Assembly (NCBI GenBank): GCA_947628615.1
Contig: CANRAO010000001.1
Coordinates: 124,001 to 188,000, forward strand
Direction: 5' to 3'
From: an uncultured Clostridia bacterium
GTDB lineage: Bacteria > Bacillota > Clostridia > Oscillospirales > Ruminococcaceae
DNA length: 64,000 nt
A program made the translations under genes and the position numbers. Numbering within the stretch: position 1 is the stretch's first letter; the number at the start of each line of letters is the position of its first letter. Below the pieces are notes generated by a model. That model was not told the origin of the DNA. It worked only from the letters and a program-made list of their open reading frames with translations, and made no database searches. Positions 8,784 through 17,532 of the stretch are shown piece after piece.

Positions 8784-9488
8784 TCAGTCCTTTCTTACGC
8801 TGTTAAGTTTGTCTGAAATAATATTTCCGAGACGTATTTTTTCTTTGCCGTTTAAAATGACGTCTTTGTTTTTATTTTCGGCTTTTAACATACCCTGCCC
8901 TGCAATTATAAGTCTGTTTGCCTGAATTTGCAAATATTCTCTGTCGAGTTCATTCCCAAAATCAAGACCGCCCGTATAAATTTCATAATCCTCGTAAGTA
9001 TTAGAGGTTTCAGAGTATTCAGCATTTATAACCGAATATATAAACGATTCGCTTCTGACAGCCTTTTCGCATTTTATATTAAAGCCGTTTTCAAAAAGAA
9101 ATTTTCTTAAGTCATTGGCTTTTGTCATTGGCTGAAGAATAAGATTTATTTTGTTTTTTCTGATCCATTCTGCTCTTGAGATTATTTTTGCAATAAGCTC
9201 TCCGCCCATACCTGCAATTATAATGTCGCTCACGCCGTCGGGAGGAATATTGTCAAGACCGTCTGAAAGTGCAGTTTTGATTTTATCCTGCAAGCCCTCG
9301 CCTAAGATATGCTCTTTTGCACTTTGTAAAGGTCCCTCTCTTAAATCACAGGCGATGACTTTTTTGCAAATGCCGCTTGAAATAAGGTGAACAGCAAGAT
9401 ATGCGTGGTCAGTACCAACGTCGACTGCACAGCCTTTTCCCGATACAAATTCGGCGCATTGCTTTAATCTGTTGTCTAAGTTTATCAT
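8784..9488 (-). CDS. trmK: tRNA (adenine(22)-N1)-methyltransferase
   Basis: TrmK methylates A22 in bacterial tRNAs using S-adenosylmethionine. The 234-residue protein has the SAM-binding loop VDVGTDHAYLAVHL (about 19-32), CDLREGPLQSAKEHI (second strand, acidic ribose contact) and the family signature DIIIAGMGGELI (about 87-98). The C-terminal part is a helical coiled-coil-like tail. Start ATG at 9488 with AAGGAT upstream. The stop codon is 5 bases from the Nif3-like gene, which fits a two-gene operon. Confidence 0.88.
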   Translation of the reverse strand: MINLDNRLKQCAEFVSGKGCAVDVGTDHAYLAVHLISSGICKKVIACDLREGPLQSAKEHILGEGLQDKIKTALSDGLDNIPPDGVSDIIIAGMGGELIAKIISRAEWIRKNKINLILQPMTKANDLRKFLFENGFNIKCEKAVRSESFIYSVINAEYSETSNTYEDYEIYTGGLDFGNELDREYLQIQANRLIIAGQGMLKAENKNKDVILNGKEKIRLGNIISDKLNSVRKD

Positions 9489-9555
9489 AGTTAATCCTTA
9501 TTAATTTACGGTTAAAATTTAAGGGCGGCAGTTTTGCCGCCCCTGAGGTTTTGTT

Positions 9556-9759
9556 TTAGTTCCCGAAATGTGCGTTCAGCTTTTCAACAAGCTCGTCTGC
9601 GTCAACACCGTGAACAGCACATGCCTGTTCGATAGTTTCCCCTCTTGATGACGGACAGCCGAGACAGTGCATACCCATTTCCAAAAAGAAGGGAGCGGTA
9701 TCTCTGTCAGCGTCAAGAACATCGCCGATAATTGTATCTTTTTTAACTTCAAATGCCAT
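9556..9759 (-). CDS. DUF1858 redox-disulfide domain protein
   Basis: A 67-residue single-domain protein matching DUF1858, often annotated hybrid-cluster-associated redox disulfide. It has the N-terminal TIIGDVLDADRDTAPFFLEMG pattern read in two parts, a CLGC motif at residues 32-35, and an SSRGETIEQAC extension typical of the family. These small proteins resemble helical BMFP or NrdH-linked folds, and their partner is usually unknown. Start ATG at 9759 with AAGGATG upstream. It lies just upstream of trmK on the same strand. Confidence 0.85.
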   Translation of the reverse strand: MAFEVKKDTIIGDVLDADRDTAPFFLEMGMHCLGCPSSRGETIEQACAVHGVDADELVEKLNAHFGN

Positions 9760-9856
9760 AATTTATACATCCTTTCAAAAATTTATATCGTTAAATAAAT
9801 GAGATTTTTCTCATTTATATTATAACCAAATAAGATATAAAATGCAAGTCATATAT

Positions 9857-10951
9857 TTACTTGTGTCTGGTTACAAGCTTGATTTTTCTCTGAAGCTCGT
9901 GAAGACCTCTGTATATTTTCTCAAAGAAGTTTACAATCTTTTTCTTAAACGGTGAGAACGTGTAATAAAATTCACCGGCATAGGTAACGACTTCGCCGTT
10001 AAAGCCTTTTTTGAATTTATATACGCCGTAGTTCGGGTGGGTTTCATCAGTATAAAAGGGTATGCCCTGAAAATCATAAATGAAATTGTTGTTTTCAAGT
10101 GCCCACTGGATCATAGTCCACTGCATAAGGTGATTAGGCATAACGTTTCTGTGCTTGTTTGAAGATGCTCCGTAAACATAGCAGGTCTTACCTGCATACT
10201 GTGTGGTTATTGCCCCCGAAACAGGAATTTCTGTTCCGTCCTCGTTTTGGAGGTAACACATATAAAGTCTGCAATGATCTTCGCCGAGAGAGTTCAGCAT
10301 TTTGACAAAGTATTCTTTTGGTCTTATTGCAAAGCCGTCTCGTGTTCCTGTTTCTGCCATCATAGGGTAAAAATCGTCTATAGCCTCAGGTCCGCACGCC
10401 TTGCATACAACTCCCTTTCTTGACGCTAAGCGTATATTGTATCTCCACTTAGAATGGAAGCTAGCCATCACCTCATCAGGAGTTTTGCCCTCTATATTCA
10501 AGAGCATATAGTTGTTTCTCGCCTGAATGGTAGAAAGCTCAGGAGCATTTTCAATATGTGAAAATCCAATTTCCCTAAGAATGTTTTTTGCAGTTTCATC
10601 TTTTTCAGAAAAGCACGGATCCCACATAAATTCATAGCAGTTATGCTTTTTTGCAAGCACCTTTACGCCCTCGAACAGATCCTCAATAACAGCTTTGTTG
10701 TGATAGTCGCATACAGGACCGTGTGAAGCATATAAAAATGAACAGCCGAATATAGGTATTTTTTTCACAAGCACTAGACAAGTACCCTGTATTTTACCGT
10801 CAGCATCTCTTGATATTACAGCGTCCCAGCCCCAGTTGTCCTTTACCTTAGTCCAGTTTAAAGACTGCAAAAAAACTCCGTTTTTATCTGTGCTGGCAAA
10901 TTCCTCATATTCGTCGCACAGCTTTTTGTTATTCTTATCAAGTATTTCCAA
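9857..10951 (-). CDS. FemA/FemB-type peptidoglycan bridge aminoacyltransferase
   Basis: A 364-residue protein of the Fem family, which transfers amino acids from aminoacyl-tRNA to the lysine side chain of lipid II or peptidoglycan. Two GNAT-like halves are recognisable: FLQSLNWTKVKDNWGWD near the N-terminus, SFHSKWRYNIRLASRKGV near 164-181, and the late motif ASSNKHRNVMPNHLMQW leading to YDFQGIP. The start codon is TTG at 10951, since no in-frame ATG fits and AGGTGGG lies upstream. It may act on the same wall as MurT/GatD and the VanY-like protein in this window. Which amino acid it adds cannot be read from sequence. Confidence 0.87.
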   Translation of the reverse strand: MEILDKNNKKLCDEYEEFASTDKNGVFLQSLNWTKVKDNWGWDAVISRDADGKIQGTCLVLVKKIPIFGCSFLYASHGPVCDYHNKAVIEDLFEGVKVLAKKHNCYEFMWDPCFSEKDETAKNILREIGFSHIENAPELSTIQARNNYMLLNIEGKTPDEVMASFHSKWRYNIRLASRKGVVCKACGPEAIDDFYPMMAETGTRDGFAIRPKEYFVKMLNSLGEDHCRLYMCYLQNEDGTEIPVSGAITTQYAGKTCYVYGASSNKHRNVMPNHLMQWTMIQWALENNNFIYDFQGIPFYTDETHPNYGVYKFKKGFNGEVVTYAGEFYYTFSPFKKKIVNFFEKIYRGLHELQRKIKLVTRHK

Positions 10952-11030
10952 GCTTTAAATTCCCACCTTTATTATTCTTTGCTTTTGATTTTACCATATT
11001 ATACAATTATACACTATCTTAAGCAAAAAA

Positions 11031-11480
11031 TCAACCGCCGAGCCGGCGGTGGCTTTGCTGCCTATTAAAAGTTTAATTTAATGTTTGACGTTTCAAAACG
11101 GCAGACTAGTACTCTGTGGAAAAGGTAAGTTCTAGCCTCTTGCCTCTAGTTTCTAGCTTCTAATCGGTGCCGTTGCATCCATTCTGCCTTTGGAAAGTTA
11201 GCATAATGTGTTTACTTTATACAACGGCAGACTTGTAACTAGAGGCAAGAATTTTAGAAGCAAGAGGCAAGACCAGCGAGCCGCTGGGGGCTTTTGTGCC
11301 TCCGTTTTCAGAGCAAAAAAGATTAATATAGTTTGTCGGCACGCTAGTAGTTATCATTATAAACTAAACTTTCCTGCTGTTTTAGCAAAGTAAAGTCCGC
11401 CGTTACACAAACTGTAACATTTTACAAGCTATCCAAAGGCGGCAATGCCACTGCTGGCTCGGCGGGCAACGTCACCGTTG
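11031..11480. repeat. Intergenic repeat cluster 2 (four palindromic units and covarying hairpins)
   Basis: The fullest copy in the window. Units lie at 11058-11104 and 11184-11230 (CTGCC/GGCAG), 11296-11342 (GTGCC/GGCAC) and 11397-11442 (CCGCC/GGCGG). GC hairpins lie at 11035-11049 (CCGCCG/CGGCGG), 11273-11287 (CCAGCG/CGCTGG) and about 11466-11480 (GCAACG/CGTTGC). The last hairpin reaches into the final codons of the VanY-like gene, which uses its TCA (read TGA) as stop. No other gene is seen in this 520-bp gap. Confidence 0.85.
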
Positions 11481-12188
11481 CCTGAGGTTATATTTCGATG
11501 TAACACCAAGATACTCTTCAAGACATATGCCTTGTTTTTTTATTTCCTTTGCTGCTTTTTTGCCTACATATCTTATATGCCATGGTTCATAGCTGTATCC
11601 GGTAATGCTTTCTTTTCCCTTGGGGAAGCGAATAATAAAGCCGTATTCAGCGCAGTGTTTTTCGAGCCATTTCATATCCTTTTGACCTACCATACTAAAA
11701 TCTGCACCGTTTACGTCCATTGCCATACCTGATTGGTGTTCAGAATACCCCGGACGTGCCGAAAAGGTATCTGCCTTTTTCTGACCATTCTCGGCTTTAT
11801 ACTCATTATACAGAGCCTTCTGTTCCTCATAGCTTCTGAAGCCCGACGCTATTTCAAGAGAAATATTATCTTTTGCCGCCGCATTTTTCATCTTATTGAA
11901 TGCTTTCAGCGTTTCATCGGTAAGACCGTAATTATAGCTTTTAGGCAGGGAATATGTTTTATTGACGATCAAAATACCGTCAATATAGGTCACACCGTCG
12001 ATAACCTCTGTTGAATGAGCCTTAGCGAATGCTTCTACAGCAGGCTGTTCAACTGATGACGATGAACTAGCAGATGATTCAGTAGGTGACAAAGACGATT
12101 CTGTATCGCTTTTTTTACTGCACCCTGAAACTAAAAGCATTAATAAAACTGATATAACAGCTATTATTTTAATTTTCTTATTTTTCAT
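11472..12188 (-). CDS. VanY-type D-alanyl-D-alanine carboxypeptidase lipoprotein
   Basis: A predicted lipoprotein of 238 residues. A hydrophobic signal ends in a lipobox LVSGC with Cys23, followed by a Ser-rich linker (about 27-50) and a zinc carboxypeptidase domain. The metal and substrate motifs of the VanY/LAS family are present: SGFRSYEEQKALYNEY, ARPGYSEHQSGMAMDV (His and Asp ligands) and EPWHIRYVG (third ligand). It would trim the terminal D-Ala of stem peptides outside the membrane. Start choice: ATG at 12188 with AAGGAT upstream; a more upstream ATG at 12230 would place 14 non-signal residues before the signal. The last residues and stop come from a repeat hairpin. Confidence 0.9.
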   Translation of the reverse strand: MKNKKIKIIAVISVLLMLLVSGCSKKSDTESSLSPTESSASSSSSVEQPAVEAFAKAHSTEVIDGVTYIDGILIVNKTYSLPKSYNYGLTDETLKAFNKMKNAAAKDNISLEIASGFRSYEEQKALYNEYKAENGQKKADTFSARPGYSEHQSGMAMDVNGADFSMVGQKDMKWLEKHCAEYGFIIRFPKGKESITGYSYEPWHIRYVGKKAAKEIKKQGICLEEYLGVTSKYNLRQR

Positions 12189-12270
12189 TTTTATATATCC
12201 TTTTATGTAATTTGTAATACATTGTACCATAAAATTTTGGTTAAGTCCATAACTAATTTTGGATAATATA

Positions 12271-12299
12271 TTGATTTGAAGTTTTCAATATGATACAAT
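12271..12299 (+). promoter_or_regulatory. Sigma-A-type promoter for araB-araD
   Basis: TTGATT at 12271-12276, 17-base spacer, TACAAT at 12294-12299. A leader of about 70 bases follows before the araB start. No clear AraR-type operator was recognised. Confidence 0.6.
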
Positions 12300-12376
12300 A
12301 TTAATAATATTTAGATGTAAGTTTTATCAGGGATATAACCCAAGTAAAAACAGATGGTCACAAAGGAACGGTGAAT

Positions 12377-14044
12377 ATGGGAAAGTACACTATAGGCATA
12401 GATTTTGGTTCTCTCTCCGGCAGAGCGCTGTTGCTTGATATTTCAAGCGGTAAAGAAATGGCTTCATCTGTATATGAATACCCTCACGGAGTTATGGACA
12501 AGGGATTGCCGAGCGGTGAAAAACTGGGAAGCGATTATGCGCTTCAGCACCCTCAGGATTATTTAGATGTTTTGTATCATACAATACCAGAAGTAATAAA
12601 GTCAAGCGGTGTAAACCCAAAGGATATAGTTGCGATAGGAACTGATTTTACTGCCTGCACAATGATTCCCTGCAAAGCAGACGGAACGCCTCTTTGCTTT
12701 TTTGATGAATATAAGCACAATCCTCATTCTTGGGTGAAGCTATGGAAACACCATGCTGCACAGTATGAGGCTAACAGGCTGAATGATATTGCCGAACAAA
12801 GAGGAGAAGAATGGCTTAAGAATTACGGAGGTAAAATTTCAAGCGAGTGGGCGATACCAAAGCTTATGCAGATATGCGACGAAGCTCCTGAGATATACAG
12901 AGCAGCAGACAGGTGGATAGAAGCCGCCGACTGGATAGTCTGGATGATGACGGGAGTAGAAACGAGAAACTCATGTACAGCGGGATATAAGGCTGTATGG
13001 AATAAGCGCAAGGGCTACCCGTCAAAAGAGTTTTTTAAGGCTCTTGATCCTATGCTTGAAAACTGCGTCGAGGAAAAGCTGGGAACTAAAATAACTCCGC
13101 TTGGAGAAAGGGCAGGAACAATTACCTCTGAATTTGCACAGAAAACAGGTCTTTCAGAAGGTACTGTCGTTTGTATAGGAAATGTTGACGCTCATGTTTG
13201 CGTACCATCTGTTTCAATTGACGGACCTCGCAAAATGCTTGCAATTATCGGAACTTCAACCTGTCACATTCTAATGGGCGAGGAGGAAAAGCAAGTTCCC
13301 GGAATGTGCGGAGTTGTAGAGGACGGCGTTATGCCGGGACTTTTCGGATATGAGGCAGGTCAGTCCTGCGTGGGAGACCACTTTGCGTGGCTGGTTGACA
13401 ATTGTGTACCCGAAAGCTATTATAAAGCTGCAAAGGCTAACGGTATGAATATTCATCAGTATCTGACTTCGCTGGCTGAAAAGCTAAAGGCAGGCGAAAG
13501 CGGTCTGTTGGCGCTTGATTGGTGGAACGGAAACCGTTCGGTGCTTGTGGACGCCGATCTAACAGGCTGTATGCTGGGTATGACTCTTTCGACAAAGCCT
13601 GAGGAAATGTACCGTGCTTTGATAGAAGCCACCGCATACGGCACTAGAATGATAGTTGAGAACTTTAGAAACAACGGAGTTCCTGTTGAGGAGTTTTATG
13701 CAAGCGGAGGCATAGCTGTTAAAAACGAAATGGCTATGCAGATTTACAGCGACGTTTTGAATATGCCTGTTAAGATTGCAGGTTCGGCGCAGGGTCCTGC
13801 GCTGGGAAGCGCTATATTTGCAAGCGTAGCGGCAGGAACTGAAAACGGCGGTTACGACAGCGTTTTCGACGCCGCAAGAAAGCTGGGCAAGGTAAGAGAA
13901 AAATACTATTCTCCTATAAAGGAAAATGCAAAGATTTATGACAGGCTTTATGCCGAATATAAAAAGCTGCACGATTATTTCGGCAGAGGGGAAAACGATG
14001 TTATGAAAACGCTTAAAAAAATTAAATCCGAAAGGAACAGATGA
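12377..14044 (+). CDS. araB: L-ribulokinase
   Basis: AraB phosphorylates L-ribulose in arabinose catabolism. The 555-residue protein is an FGGY-family sugar kinase: N-terminal phosphate loop [27 protein letters not shown] (sugar pocket, AraB-like), and C-terminal ATP-binding [20 protein letters not shown] with [16 protein letters not shown]. Start choice: ATG at 12377 with AAAGGAA 8 bases upstream is better than the GTG at 12371. One base after its stop codon araD begins, so the pair is an operon. The isomerase araA is not in this window, so the pathway is completed elsewhere or the enzyme works on another pentulose. Confidence 0.93.
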   Translation: MGKYTIGIDFGSLSGRALLLDISSGKEMASSVYEYPHGVMDKGLPSGEKLGSDYALQHPQDYLDVLYHTIPEVIKSSGVNPKDIVAIGTDFTACTMIPCKADGTPLCFFDEYKHNPHSWVKLWKHHAAQYEANRLNDIAEQRGEEWLKNYGGKISSEWAIPKLMQICDEAPEIYRAADRWIEAADWIVWMMTGVETRNSCTAGYKAVWNKRKGYPSKEFFKALDPMLENCVEEKLGTKITPLGERAGTITSEFAQKTGLSEGTVVCIGNVDAHVCVPSVSIDGPRKMLAIIGTSTCHILMGEEEKQVPGMCGVVEDGVMPGLFGYEAGQSCVGDHFAWLVDNCVPESYYKAAKANGMNIHQYLTSLAEKLKAGESGLLALDWWNGNRSVLVDADLTGCMLGMTLSTKPEEMYRALIEATAYGTRMIVENFRNNGVPVEEFYASGGIAVKNEMAMQIYSDVLNMPVKIAGSAQGPALGSAIFASVAAGTENGGYDSVFDAARKLGKVREKYYSPIKENAKIYDRLYAEYKKLHDYFGRGENDVMKTLKKIKSERNR

Positions 14045-14045
14045 T

Positions 14046-14756
14046 ATGTTAGAAGAATTAAAGGAAAGAGTTTACCGTGCAAATATGATGCTGCCAGAGA
14101 ACAAGCTTGTTATTTCAACTTGGGGAAACGTATCGGAAATCGACCGTGAAAAAGGACTTTTTGCAATCAAGCCGAGCGGAGTTGCATATAAGGATCTTAC
14201 TCCTGATAAAATAGTTGTATGCGATTTAAAGGGGAATGTGGTTGAAGGCAATTTAAAGCCAAGTTCTGATATGCCAACGCATCTTGAGATCTACAAGAAT
14301 TTCACCAATGCAAACGCTGTGGTGCACACTCATTCCAGATGGGCGACTATCTGGGCACAGGCAGGGAAGAGCATAAGCGCTTACGGCACAACTCACGCCG
14401 ATTATTTTTACGGTGCAATTCCGATTACAAGAAAAATGACGGACGAGGAAATATCATCTGAATATGAAAGAAATACAGGACGTGTTATTGTAGAGACATT
14501 TGTTTCCCACAGAACAAGCCCGTCCAAGATGACTGCTTGTCTTGTGCAATCGCATGGGCCGTTTCTCTGGGGCGAAGACGCAATATCGACTGTTGAAAAA
14601 GCAGTTATTCTTGAAGAAATAGCCTTTATGGCATGGCATACGGAAATGCTTGCGTACAAAAAGGAAACAACCACCCTTAAAATGCAGCAGCAGCTTTTGG
14701 ACAAGCACTTTTTAAGAAAACACGGCGATAACGCATACTACGGGCAGCAGGGCTGA
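14046..14756 (+). CDS. araD: L-ribulose-5-phosphate 4-epimerase
   Basis: AraD converts L-ribulose-5-phosphate to D-xylulose-5-phosphate, the step after AraB. It is a class II aldolase-fold zinc enzyme of 236 residues: STWGNVSEIDRE near the N-terminus, KPSSDMPTHLEIYKNF (substrate and acid residue), and VVHTHSRWATIWAQ with the first two zinc His residues near 95 and 97. A later His-containing segment, LVQSHGPFLWG, carries the third. The start codon follows the araB stop by one base. A repeat cluster starts at its stop codon with GCTGAGCCCTGCAC, as after ung and typA. Confidence 0.94.
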   Translation: MLEELKERVYRANMMLPENKLVISTWGNVSEIDREKGLFAIKPSGVAYKDLTPDKIVVCDLKGNVVEGNLKPSSDMPTHLEIYKNFTNANAVVHTHSRWATIWAQAGKSISAYGTTHADYFYGAIPITRKMTDEEISSEYERNTGRVIVETFVSHRTSPSKMTACLVQSHGPFLWGEDAISTVEKAVILEEIAFMAWHTEMLAYKKETTTLKMQQQLLDKHFLRKHGDNAYYGQQG

Positions 14757-15087
14757 GCCCTGCACGCTCTCTGCCTATTAAAAGTTTAATTTAATGTTTG
14801 ACTTTTCAAAACGGCAGGATAGAACTCTGTGGAAAAGGTAAGTTCTAGCTTCTTGCCTCTAATCTCTAGCTTCTAATCGGTGCCGTTGCCCGCCGAGCCG
14901 CTGGTGGCTTTTGTGCCTCCGTTTTCAAAGCAAAAAAGATAAATATAGTCTGTCGGCACGCTAGTAGTTAGTAATATAAAACTAAACTCTTGCTTACCGT
15001 TTTAGCAAAGTAAAGCCTGCCGTTGCACAAACTGTAACATTTTACAAACTACCCAAAGGCAGCAGAGCCACCGGAGGTTCTCCGGTC
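14757..15087. repeat. Intergenic repeat cluster 3
   Basis: Units at 14771-14817 (CTGCC/GGCAG), 14913-14959 (GTGCC/GGCAC) and 15017-15062 (46 bp, ends CTGCC/GGCAG where its homologues in clusters 2, 5, 7, 9 and 10 have CCGCC/GGCGG). The closing GC hairpin is CCGGAGGTTCTCCGG (15070-15084). It lies between araD and the CBS-domain gene on the same strand and contains no gene. Confidence 0.85.
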
Positions 15088-15116
15088 TTGACAAGATATT
15101 AAAAATTGTTTAATAT
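15088..15116 (+). promoter_or_regulatory. Sigma-A-type promoter at the outer edge of repeat cluster 3
   Basis: TTGACA at 15088-15093, 17-base spacer, TAATAT at 15111-15116. The -35 element begins 3 bases after the final GC hairpin of the repeat cluster and drives the CBS-domain gene at 15157. Confidence 0.65.
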
Positions 15117-15156
15117 GTAGGTATATAATAAATCTCGAAAGGATATGATTACTTAA

Positions 15157-15987
15157 ATGGACGACTCAGCGGGGCAAACAGGAGGATTATTTTCAAAGAT
15201 ATTCGGTAAGAGGAAGAACGGCTCTTTTACCGAGGATGAAATTATGGAGATATTAAACGGTGAAGACTCCGACGATATTGATGCAAGTCAGAAGGAAATG
15301 ATAAGCAATATCTTTGAGTTTGATGATCTTGAAGTCAGAGATGTTATGACGCACAGAACAGATATATCGGCGGTTGAGGTCAAGAGTGATCTGAAGGACG
15401 CTGTATCTCTTATAATTGAAAAAGGATTTTCCCGTATTCCGGTTTTTGAGGAAACTATAGACAACATTTGCGGAGTTATTTACGCAAAGGATTTACTTAC
15501 GCTGATATTTGATGAAAATGCGAGAAATCACAATATTTCTGAATTTGTCAGGGAGATAAAGTTCATTCCTGAAACTAATCATTGCTTTGAGCTGTTTGGT
15601 ATATTTACATCTCAAAAGCTTCAGATAGCTGTTGCAGTTGATGAATACGGCGGAACAGCAGGTCTTGTAACAATGGAAGATCTGCTTGAGGCTATTGTCG
15701 GAAATATTCAGGATGAGTATGACAATGAGATTGAAGAAATCCAAGAGATTTCACAAGATGTTTACGAGGTTCTGGGCACAGCCGATACAGAGGACGTTGC
15801 CGATAAGCTGGGAATAGAGTTTTCAGAGGATAATGATTGCGATACCATAGGAGGATTTGTAATTAGTCTTTTAGGGCATATCCCAAATGAAAGCGAAAAA
15901 CCGACAGTAGAGTTCGGAGGATTTAAGTTTACTGTAATTTCAGTTGATGACAAACGTATAGAGAAATTAAAAGCTGAAAAGTTATAA
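15157..15987 (+). CDS. CBS-pair / CorC-HlyC domain protein
   Basis: A 276-residue soluble protein with a tandem CBS pair, which senses adenosyl ligands, and a C-terminal CorC_HlyC domain. Visible landmarks are EVRDVMTHRTDISAVEV (about 65-81), SRIPVFEETIDNICGVIYAKDLL, AVAVDEYGGTAGLVTMEDLLEAIVG and the C-terminal NDCDTIGGFVISLLGHIP. Membrane-bound relatives (YfjD/CorC type) add an N-terminal DUF21 transporter region, which is absent here, so this is the short cytoplasmic form linked in other bacteria to Mg/Co efflux. AAAGGAT precedes the start. A transglutaminase-like gene follows after 37 bases. Confidence 0.85.
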   Translation: MDDSAGQTGGLFSKIFGKRKNGSFTEDEIMEILNGEDSDDIDASQKEMISNIFEFDDLEVRDVMTHRTDISAVEVKSDLKDAVSLIIEKGFSRIPVFEETIDNICGVIYAKDLLTLIFDENARNHNISEFVREIKFIPETNHCFELFGIFTSQKLQIAVAVDEYGGTAGLVTMEDLLEAIVGNIQDEYDNEIEEIQEISQDVYEVLGTADTEDVADKLGIEFSEDNDCDTIGGFVISLLGHIPNESEKPTVEFGGFKFTVISVDDKRIEKLKAEKL

Positions 15988-16024
15988 TCAAAAAATAAAT
16001 AATTTAAGAATAGGTGTGAATATA

Positions 16025-17479
16025 ATGCCAAATCCTATACGTTCGAATAAAAAGACATATGTTGAATTTGTCGTTTCAGTATGCGTGATCACTTTTTTGG
16101 TGATTGCGCTTTGCTTGTTTCCGAAGAGTGATTACCCAAAAGTCTTGCCAACGCAAACCGGCACAGCTTCTTCAAGAACGCTTTCACAGACAGATATTGA
16201 TAAAACAAGCGTGACCAGCCGTGCCGATAAATCAAAATCTGTTAATTCAGAAACTGCCATGAGTAAAACAACAGCAAAAAGCTTTGAGACAGTTTCTAAA
16301 GAAAATGAAGTATATACTAAAACTGTTCCAAAAACAACGGAGAGAAAGACTGTAACAAGTTTTGGGGAAACCAATACCGAGCAGTCTGAAATTTCGGTGA
16401 ACAAATCAGAGCCGATCGATAATTTCAAAAACCATATGATAAGCGGTTTAACAGCTGATCAGAAAATAGTATTAAATCAGATTTTAGACGGTATAGAAAA
16501 TTTTGAAACCTATATAAAAATAAAGGATAATGTTCTGAAAAGAAAAGAGACAAAAAAACTAATCAGCTTATTTGTGTTAGTGAAAATTGCATGCATTGAG
16601 AACAGTTCGGTGTCATCAACCTATAAATACGTTGGAAATGATGAATATATATCTGCATTTAAGCTGACTTATACCAAATCAAGGGAAAAGGCTTTGAATG
16701 AAAAAATGCAGTTAGAGAAAAAGGCAGATTCCATATTAAAAGGAATAACCTCTGATATGAACGAGTTTGAAAAAGTTAAATACATTCACGATAAAATCAC
16801 TAAAAAGTGCGTTTACGGCGAGTTAAAATCAGGAAGTCACGATTCGGCATACGGCTGTTTAGTTAAGGGAAAGGCGAATTGTGAGGGGTATTCAAAAGCC
16901 TTTTTACTGCTCTGCAACAAAGCGGGTATAGATTGTATGATAGTTACGGGAACTGCTGTAGATAATGAAGGCGAGAGCGCTTCGCATATGTGGAATATGG
17001 TTATGGTTGACGGCAAATGGTATAATATTGATTTGACCTGGGACGATCCTACGCTTATATCTTTTGATAAGAACTATGTAAGATATGATTTTTTCAACCT
17101 CACAGACAGCGAAATATCACAAACCCACACAAGTGAAAAAAATAAGTTTTATACATATCCGAAAGCTAATTCGGTCAAGTACAATTATTTTGTCTACAAT
17201 GATTATTGCGGATATGATTTTAATTCCGCTTGCGAGGCAATGGAAAGATCGGTGACAGACGCTGTGGAAAGCGGTAATAAATACGCTTCAATAAAACTAA
17301 ATAACAATAAGACTTACGATTCTGTGAAGAAAAAGCTGTTTAGATCTTCAAATGGGGAAAAGCCGATTTTTAATATATTAAAGAGGGTTAAGAAAAAGAC
17401 AAGGGTGAAATTTTCAGCGAAGAAAATAAGTAAAATATTTGTGGAACAAACCAATGTCATAACGATTGGTTTAAAATAG
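16025..17479 (+). CDS. Membrane-anchored transglutaminase-like protein
   Basis: A 484-residue protein with one N-terminal membrane helix (about residues 14-33), a Ser/Thr/Lys-rich low-complexity linker (about 40-140), and a transglutaminase/protease-like core. The catalytic triad is visible: Cys in GKANCEGYSKAF, His in SHMWNMVMVDGKWY, Asp in NIDLTWDDP. Such domains act as cysteine proteases or cross-linking enzymes at the bacterial surface; the substrate here is unknown. The C-terminal 120 residues have no recognised fold. Start choice: ATG at 16025 preceded by TAGGTG, rather than GTG at 16016. A terminator follows directly. Confidence 0.8.
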   Translation: MPNPIRSNKKTYVEFVVSVCVITFLVIALCLFPKSDYPKVLPTQTGTASSRTLSQTDIDKTSVTSRADKSKSVNSETAMSKTTAKSFETVSKENEVYTKTVPKTTERKTVTSFGETNTEQSEISVNKSEPIDNFKNHMISGLTADQKIVLNQILDGIENFETYIKIKDNVLKRKETKKLISLFVLVKIACIENSSVSSTYKYVGNDEYISAFKLTYTKSREKALNEKMQLEKKADSILKGITSDMNEFEKVKYIHDKITKKCVYGELKSGSHDSAYGCLVKGKANCEGYSKAFLLLCNKAGIDCMIVTGTAVDNEGESASHMWNMVMVDGKWYNIDLTWDDPTLISFDKNYVRYDFFNLTDSEISQTHTSEKNKFYTYPKANSVKYNYFVYNDYCGYDFNSACEAMERSVTDAVESGNKYASIKLNNNKTYDSVKKKLFRSSNGEKPIFNILKRVKKKTRVKFSAKKISKIFVEQTNVITIGLK

Positions 17480-17485
17480 CATACA

Positions 17486-17519
17486 AAAAACGCTCGGCTT
17501 AAATAAGTCAAGCGTTTTT
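17486..17519. terminator. Bidirectional terminator between convergent genes
   Basis: Outer stem AAAAACGCT / AGCGTTTTT with inner pairs GGCTT / AAGTC and an AAAT loop. T-runs on both strands serve the transglutaminase gene and tsaD. Confidence 0.8.
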
Positions 17520-17532
17520 ATTATTATTTGAA

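Noticed and set aside
11208..11393. 61-residue open frame inside repeat cluster 2
   Set aside because: It consists wholly of repeat units that recur elsewhere with frame-breaking differences.
11058..11442. Palindromic units as integron attC sites
   Set aside because: No integrase is seen, the core GTTRRRY/RYYYAAC pair is not present at the unit ends, and the units occur in groups rather than one per gene.
13559..13972. 137-residue minus-strand open frame inside araB
   Set aside because: Antisense shadow with no ribosome site and no recognisable domain.
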